From the NCBI RefSeq assembly GCF_900103825.1, contig NZ_FNIF01000034.1, forward strand, positions 1 through 37,274: DNA of 37,274 bases. The letters are read 5' to 3'. A program made the position numbers and the translations under genes. How positions within the stretch are numbered: position 1 is the first letter of the stretch; each line of letters opens with the position of its first letter. The DNA is from Paenibacillus sp. yr247. Lineage in GTDB: Bacteria; Bacillota; Bacilli; Paenibacillales; NBRC-103111. Below are positions 33,577 through 37,274 of this stretch, piece after piece. The notes under the pieces were generated by a model that worked only from the letters and a program-made list of their open reading frames with translations, did no database searches and was not told the DNA's origin.

Positions 33577-34569
33577 TCATACAGGCACATATATTCGTTT
33601 CAACGGTATCAAAGCCTGCTTATCGACTGGCATTTTATCAAACCATTCATTAATCAGGTCGACTATTCCTGATAAGTCCAATAATTTAACCCCATTATGT
33701 TGGGCTGAAGATTTAGCAGCAGCAGTAAATCCTCCTGTTGATACAAATAAACAGCTTGCTCCCTGCGGATTTGCTCCAAGAAGTTGCTGTACTTCAGGAC
33801 CACCACTTGCAGAGTGTCTATGCTTTACCTGAACTTTAATGATTGGCTTTTCAAATCCAAATGCATCTCGATGAGCCAGTATATCCACTCCACCATCAGG
33901 CCCTCTGGGGCTGACAGTAACTTGATATCCCATTGCTTGAAGCAATCCTGCAACTAAATCTTGCATTTGCCATGGATCAAGTCGATCGATTAAATCCTCG
34001 ATCATTGTCTTAGCTTTTTCTATAAAATCCTGATAATTAATTCCTTCTACTTCACCATTTGAATCACTTGGTTGCGGAGAAGAAGTCCCCCCTAGTAAGC
34101 CTATGAGTTCATGTCCCCAACCATCGACTCGGAATACTGTCAGAATTCCTCCTAATGAGTTCTTAGCCCCTTGTGACAGGAGATCCCTAGATATTTTTTT
34201 CGACTCCCAAGAAACCGAAATAACATTGGGATAGTATGGATCAATTACATCAGGCCGATACTGATGGACTTTTGTAACTATTCCGATAATATATTCTCTC
34301 GTCTCCTTCGAATACGTAATAACTCGATCATTGACCTTAATTTCACGATAAAACCTCCACACTTGACCAGCCCAAGAGAGACGAGTGCCTGGTTTTTCTT
34401 CCGCGTATACTGAATGGGCCTTTTCAATAAGCTTATCTCTCGAAGAGAATTGCTTAGGATCACCAAGTTCAGCCCAACCAATAGATGCTACCTGTTGAGT
34501 CTGCCATTTAGGTATAAGTTCATTATTATCCCCTGCACGTACCATCCACCATCTACTCAAATTAGTCAA
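33577..34569 (-). CDS. Mrr-type restriction endonuclease with N-terminal reader-like domain
   Basis: The 330-residue protein has a C-terminal Mrr_cat nuclease domain. It shows LVAGLLQAMGYQVTVSPRGP, then DGGVDILAHRD and IIKVQVKHR, giving the catalytic D...QxK pattern of the PD-(D/E)xK fold. The N-terminal ~130 residues (WWMVRAGDNNELIPKW, VASIGWAELGD, WRFYREIKVNDRVITYSK) resemble the EVE/PUA-like domains fused to type IV modification-dependent restriction enzymes. It would cut foreign DNA carrying modified bases. The ATG at 34569 has AAGGAG upstream. It stands alone with no methyltransferase, which fits a type IV system. Confidence 0.85.
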   Translation of the reverse strand: MTNLSRWWMVRAGDNNELIPKWQTQQVASIGWAELGDPKQFSSRDKLIEKAHSVYAEEKPGTRLSWAGQVWRFYREIKVNDRVITYSKETREYIIGIVTKVHQYRPDVIDPYYPNVISVSWESKKISRDLLSQGAKNSLGGILTVFRVDGWGHELIGLLGGTSSPQPSDSNGEVEGINYQDFIEKAKTMIEDLIDRLDPWQMQDLVAGLLQAMGYQVTVSPRGPDGGVDILAHRDAFGFEKPIIKVQVKHRHSASGGPEVQQLLGANPQGASCLFVSTGGFTAAAKSSAQHNGVKLLDLSGIVDLINEWFDKMPVDKQALIPLKRIYVPV

Positions 34570-34679
34570 CTCCTTAACTATAATGCTATGTATTATTTGG
34601 TATCTGTTATCTTTGACAATATCGAGATGTCATGCAAAGATGAAGGTATTATGTATGCCGATGCTCTTCTCCACCTCTT

Positions 34680-34799
34680 CTATGACTGGCTGCTATCCAA
34701 ACATTTCTTAATGAGGACGTAAGCCATCGTTGTTGGCGACATATCGCATGAGATAGCTAACCGCTTCAACATGTTCTCGTACTCAGTCTCGATGCTCAC
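34680..34799 (-). CDS. Possible small ribbon-helix-helix-like ORF
   Basis: From a GTG at 34799 the frame reads VSIETEYENMLKRLAISCDM then SPTTMAYVLIKKCLDSSQS, 39 residues. A short strand followed by two helices resembles CopG/Arc-type DNA-binding proteins. It is in the same frame as, and starts two codons after, the stop of the gene at 34803, and it lacks its own ribosome site. It is either translationally coupled or a remnant. Confidence 0.35.
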   Translation of the reverse strand: MSIETEYENMLKRLAISCDMSPTTMAYVLIKKCLDSSQS

Positions 34800-34802
34800 T
34801 TT

Positions 34803-35189
34803 TTAATAATCGTCATCAATTCCTTGCATGGCCATTCTTGCAATCCACATTTTTTCATTATGCTCGTCATATTCCATTGGTGGACCTTGAATTTCATCGT
34901 TAATTTTAATGTTCAATCCTGTTTTCTCTGTAATTTCATTTGCTAACCTCATTGCAATATCATGTAATTTAATATTTTGACAATCTTTTTCTGCCAGTTC
35001 ATACAGGCTTATAGAATTCCCGTATTGTTCATCATACAAATCGAAATCAAAACCAGGTTCATTCTCCTCTGTTAAACAGTGATAGATATTTATTTCAGCC
35101 TCACTAAATCCTATTCGCCTTTGTGTCTGAATCACTTCAATAACAGTATTGTATGACACTAGGACATCCTTCTCGTTATAATCTCTCAT
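34803..35189 (-). CDS. Hypothetical acidic protein
   Basis: The 128-residue soluble, acidic protein (DLYDEQYGNSISLYELAEKD, ending ARMAMQGIDDDY) has no membrane segment and no recognised family. The ATG at 35189 has a weak GGTGA site. It is a single gene with a core-site element 64 bp upstream. The frame after its stop carries a DNA-binding-like segment. It lies just upstream of the mrr-like gene in the same orientation. Confidence 0.55.
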   Translation of the reverse strand: MRDYNEKDVLVSYNTVIEVIQTQRRIGFSEAEINIYHCLTEENEPGFDFDLYDEQYGNSISLYELAEKDCQNIKLHDIAMRLANEITEKTGLNIKINDEIQGPPMEYDEHNEKMWIARMAMQGIDDDY

Positions 35190-35252
35190 AAATAAACATC
35201 ACCATTTTCGTACTTTTTTTATTTATTTCGTTATGTAGATTTATTATTCCTT

Positions 35253-35347
35253 TTTAAACTAAGCTGCCCAATACTTAATAAAACAAGGAGTAGCTGCCGC
35301 GTGATATGCTCCTTATTTGATTGAACTAGCGTTCTGCGTTAGTTAAA
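35253..35347 (-). repeat. Complete core-hairpin-core element 12
   Basis: The left core is TTTAAACTAAGCTGCCCAAT then ACTTAA. The hairpin pairs AAGGAG (35285-35290) with CTCCTT (35309-35314). The right core is ATTGAACTAGCGTTCTGC then GTTAGTTAAA (35320-35347). It is the most complete two-core copy in the right half. On the minus strand TTGTTTT follows the stem. No minus-strand gene lies to its right; the next gene is on the plus strand. Confidence 0.75.
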
Positions 35348-35434
35348 CAACCCAGTACAATAGTTGAGTAACTCTAACATAATGGACAGATGACCAGTAT
35401 ATAATATTACATCTGTTAGTGGGAGGGATTTTAA

Positions 35435-35989
35435 ATGGATAATGGATTGAGCGGATATCATCGTCAACATTCCCCTATTCATCCGTTTATAGATCAAATT
35501 TTGGTGAGTTGGCCTCAGGAACAAAGAAATACTGTTTATTTGTTAATCAATAAATATGGTTTACCAAATGATGCAAGCATGACAAAAATTACGTGGTATA
35601 ATAATGGTCCTTGGAAACGGACGATTGTTCATCTTCATACAGTACCTCATAACTCTCCGACTCCCCATCTCGATTATTTAGAACAAACCATTAATTATAA
35701 AGTCCCTGTTCAATCTTTTGATGACATAGCACGGTTTGATGGTAGTTTATATCCAGACCGAACGGCTGGAGAAGCTACGGCTAAATGCGATCAAGAAGCG
35801 GCGAATTTTATGGTTTTAAACTTGATGAACGATATGGTGACTGGCAAGCGTACCGTAGAAGATGCACGTCGTGCTGCAGCTGAGATGGAAAAAGCTTTTC
35901 GATTACATGGTCAATATCCACCTTACACCACAGGATTCCTATTTCCAAAACAATCTCATACTGCTGATCCCGATGTCGCCTCCTTCTAA
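35435..35989 (+). CDS. Conserved-looking hypothetical protein
   Basis: The 184-residue soluble protein has no signal peptide. It contains LINKYGLPNDASMTKITWYN, HTVPHNSPTPHLDYLEQTIN and a helical C-terminal part (AKCDQEAANFMVLNLMNDMV, EDARRAAAEMEKAFRLHGQY). I do not recognise the family, although the codon pattern and ribosome site (GGGAGGG, 7 nt before the ATG) are those of a real gene. The possible metal or substrate residues (HLHTVPH) are only a visual impression. It ends at a strong terminator and is the only plus-strand single gene in this stretch. Confidence 0.65.
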   Translation: MDNGLSGYHRQHSPIHPFIDQILVSWPQEQRNTVYLLINKYGLPNDASMTKITWYNNGPWKRTIVHLHTVPHNSPTPHLDYLEQTINYKVPVQSFDDIARFDGSLYPDRTAGEATAKCDQEAANFMVLNLMNDMVTGKRTVEDARRAAAEMEKAFRLHGQYPPYTTGFLFPKQSHTADPDVASF

Positions 35990-36007
35990 GTGACATATCT
36001 TTGAATA

Positions 36008-36084
36008 CGAAACAAAGTAACCGAGGAATAACTTCCTCGGTTACTTTGTTTCGCTACTGTGCTAAACTGCCCGTTAGCTGAGCG
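36008..36084. terminator. Strong hairpin terminator followed by core site 13
   Basis: Two perfect 21-bp arms starting CGAAACAAAGTAACCG close on a TAAC loop (36008-36053). It follows the gene at 35435 and would work in both directions. A core copy follows at 36059-36084 (TGTGCTAAACTGCCCGTT then AGCTGAGC). Confidence 0.8.
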
Positions 36085-36497
36085 CGCCCTTCTAATCTTG
36101 TCGGCAATCGGACAATGTTCTTGTCATCCGACACCTGGCTGCTTAGAGATAGAGCAGTCGGGGGTTAAGAACATATATTGCTGTTGCTTGGCAATAGACC
36201 TAACCGATCATCAACTTCATTCGTGATGTCGGTTAGTTTCGATTCCGCTTTATAATCAAAGGTTCCATTAATCTTTTCGCTTTTGCAACCGCAATTTGGA
36301 TTCTACGATATCCGATACTTTCAGGGAAAATCTGTTACGAAAATTAAATTGTGGTGACTTTTTTAATCGAGCAAGCATATCAAATCTTTTGATATTCATG
36401 TGCGGTTTCCACAATGATTTAAGCAATCTATGCCTAAGTTGACATCAATCGCTAGAATCCGTCATTGAGAGTAATACCCCCTTCAAAACAAGATGAT
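36085..36497. other. Gene-poor stretch
   Basis: No frame with a ribosome site or recognisable domain is seen. It lies between the core site and the TetR remnant and is probably decayed sequence. Confidence 0.4.
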
Positions 36498-36499
36498 AA

Positions 36500-36660
36500 G
36501 GAGCTGTTCAAAACGATTTCGATCATGCTGAGTTGGAGCATCAATGGGGCTGCGTTTGCCTGGAATAGAGACGGACAGCTCATTCCCGCAGAACAATTGG
36601 TTTCCAAAGCATAGCCTTTACTTACGAATGGTTTTGAACAATATTTCGCGGAGGAGTCAG
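36500..36660 (+). pseudogene. TetR-family regulator C-terminal remnant
   Basis: One frame reads KELFKTISIMLSWSINGAAF then AWNRDGQLIPAEQLVSKA, a stop, and PLLTNGF. This matches the last helices of TetR-type repressors (LSWAIYGAAxxWxR... PEELAxxxxPLLxxGL). The HTH half is absent and a stop interrupts the tail. Confidence 0.6.
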
Positions 36661-36716
36661 GACTAGTGAAAATTGGAGAAGTTTAGATAACAGCAGCTCA
36701 ATTCTGAGTCTAAATA

Positions 36717-36750
36717 GGAAAAATACCCCTTTCTTTTTGGGTATTTTTTA
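36717..36750 (+). terminator. Terminator after the TetR remnant
   Basis: AAAAATACCC pairs with GGGTATTTTTT around about 10 nt. The stem is also followed by A/T on the other strand, so it may act in both directions. Confidence 0.75.
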
Positions 36751-36828
36751 TTTTGCGGGAAAAACAATAAAGAACTCGGAGGAAATGACCGTGACGCCTT
36801 TGATGGTTTTAGGGTTAAGAAAAATAAG

Positions 36829-36857
36829 CCCTCGGTATCTGTAAATAATACCGGGGA
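36829..36857 (-). other. Inverted repeat, possible weak terminator
   Basis: CCTCGGTAT and ATACCGGGG can form a stem with one mismatch. On the minus strand CTTATTTTTC follows. Confidence 0.3.
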
Positions 36858-36933
36858 CTATATTTTGTCCAATGGCAAGTATACTAATGTATTTTTTCAA
36901 GAAAAATCACAGTTTTTTATGCCTAGAAAAAGT

Positions 36934-36961
36934 AAAAAAAACGCTCGAAGCCCCAAGCGTT
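36934..36961 (-). terminator. Terminator of the tRNA-like remnant
   Basis: On the minus strand AACGCT pairs with AGCGTT across TTGGGGCTTCG-type loop sequence and is followed by eight T residues. It lies 15 bp beyond the CCA end of the tRNA remnant, as expected for a tRNA transcription unit. Confidence 0.75.
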
Positions 36962-36976
36962 ACGCAGTAAATGAGA

Positions 36977-37025
36977 TGGTGGAATTTAGGGGGATCGAAC
37001 TCTTGACCGCTTCGCTGCCAGCGAA
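36977..37025 (-). pseudogene. tRNA-Ala 3'-half remnant, degenerate
   Basis: On the minus strand the sequence runs GCTGGCAGCGAAGCGGTC, then a T-loop TTCGATC, CCCCT and an acceptor end finishing CCACCA. It resembles the 3' half of tRNA-Ala(GGC). The T-stem 5' strand reads AAGAG where AGGGG would pair, so two pairs are lost. The 5' half is absent and replaced by response-regulator sequence. It is not a functional tRNA. Confidence 0.55.
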
Positions 37026-37026
37026 C

Positions 37027-37134
37027 TCCATCGACGTTCAGATAACGAATCTCCGGAAGAAAATCGAAGAAAACCCTAAGGAGCCCCAATAACATTAAAA
37101 CGGTCTGGGTCGTTGGTTATAAATTTGTCATGTG
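37027..37134 (+). pseudogene. OmpR-type response regulator C-terminal remnant
   Basis: The frame reads SIDVQITNLRKKIEENPKEP and, after a frameshift near 37090, KTVWVVGYKFVM and a stop. This is the recognition helix and C-terminal hairpin of an OmpR/PhoB winged helix (VDVHIxxLRKKIExxP... IKTVWGVGYKF). The receiver domain is missing. It abuts the tRNA remnant. Confidence 0.75.
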
Positions 37135-37138
37135 AAAT

Positions 37139-37186
37139 GGCGCCCATAAGCTTGGCATATCGGCCTAAGTTGGAGGGCGTTTTTTG
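37139..37186 (+). terminator. Terminator after the response-regulator remnant
   Basis: CGCCC (37141-37145) pairs with GGGCG (37175-37179), followed by six T residues; a weaker pairing lies inside the loop. Positions 37187-37274 show no feature. Confidence 0.55.
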
Positions 37187-37274
37187 TTTGCCATTATTTG
37201 AGGGAAGATTCACTATCTCAATCATGTTAGAATAAAAAAACCTCAGAAGGGCAGCAATTAAACCGCGTGCTTTT

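Noticed and set aside
35339..35524. 61-codon minus-strand frame ending in core element 12
   Set aside because: Its stop falls in the core like real genes, but it starts inside the supported gene at 35435 on the other strand and covers that gene's promoter.
1..36090. Classical integron interpretation of the repeats
   Set aside because: No integron integrase gene is present and the sites lack the GTTRRRY/RYYYAAC core pair, so only the layout is integron-like.
36865..37092. 75-codon plus-strand frame
   Set aside because: Its middle is the reverse of a tRNA 3' half and its end is a response-regulator tail, so it is a composite artefact.
1..37274. CRISPR array
   Set aside because: No regularly spaced repeat-spacer series was seen; the only short-period repeats are at 7485-7530 and inside the second YjcZ-like gene.

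Overview
The window looks like an accessory-rich chromosomal segment of an endospore-forming Bacillota, most like Paenibacillus and relatives. The reasons are two GerA-type germinant receptor operons, two YjcZ-like sporulation miniproteins, an S-layer-anchored subtilisin, strong AGGAGG ribosome sites and moderate GC. The species call is an inference. No rRNA or intact tRNA was seen.

Positions 1-7400 hold a run of single, unrelated accessory genes, nearly all on the minus strand: a P-loop kinase, a broken aminoglycoside phosphotransferase, two NUDIX hydrolases, a frameshifted DJ-1/PfpI gene, an exported protein and an XRE regulator. It is interrupted by a plus-strand DoxX/glutathione peroxidase pair and an IS110 remnant. 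Positions 8156-17147 carry two ger operons on the minus strand (AA-AB-AC, then AA-AC-D-AB) with a DUF2935 gene between them. A LysR regulator with Fur-box-like sites follows. Positions 19424-27127 carry two large secreted S8-family proteins in tandem. The first has lost the catalytic serine and the oxyanion asparagine; the second is intact and ends in three SLH domains. About 65-bp imperfect inverted repeats flank this pair, one beside an IS6-type transposase remnant.

Positions 27369-36100 return to accessory genes: SDR and aldo/keto reductase remnants, a GntR regulator with ilvD, a DUF1871-like gene, a small membrane protein, a serine recombinase, two YjcZ-like genes, an Mrr-type restriction enzyme and several unknowns. 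The right end (36100-37274) is a graveyard with a TetR tail, a degenerate tRNA-Ala 3' half with its terminator, and a response-regulator tail.

The most unusual feature is a dispersed ~27-bp site. On the plus strand it reads roughly TTGAACTA-n-CTGCCCGTTAGyTnAA, and its outer arms can pair. About fifteen copies, all in one orientation, lie at the 3' ends of the minus-strand accessory genes in both accessory regions. None was seen in the 8-27 kb ger/protease block. They often bracket a terminator hairpin whose stem sequence varies, and several supply the stop codon of the preceding gene. The layout resembles a gene-cassette array with its own recombination or exchange site. That interpretation is inference; the repeats themselves are directly visible.
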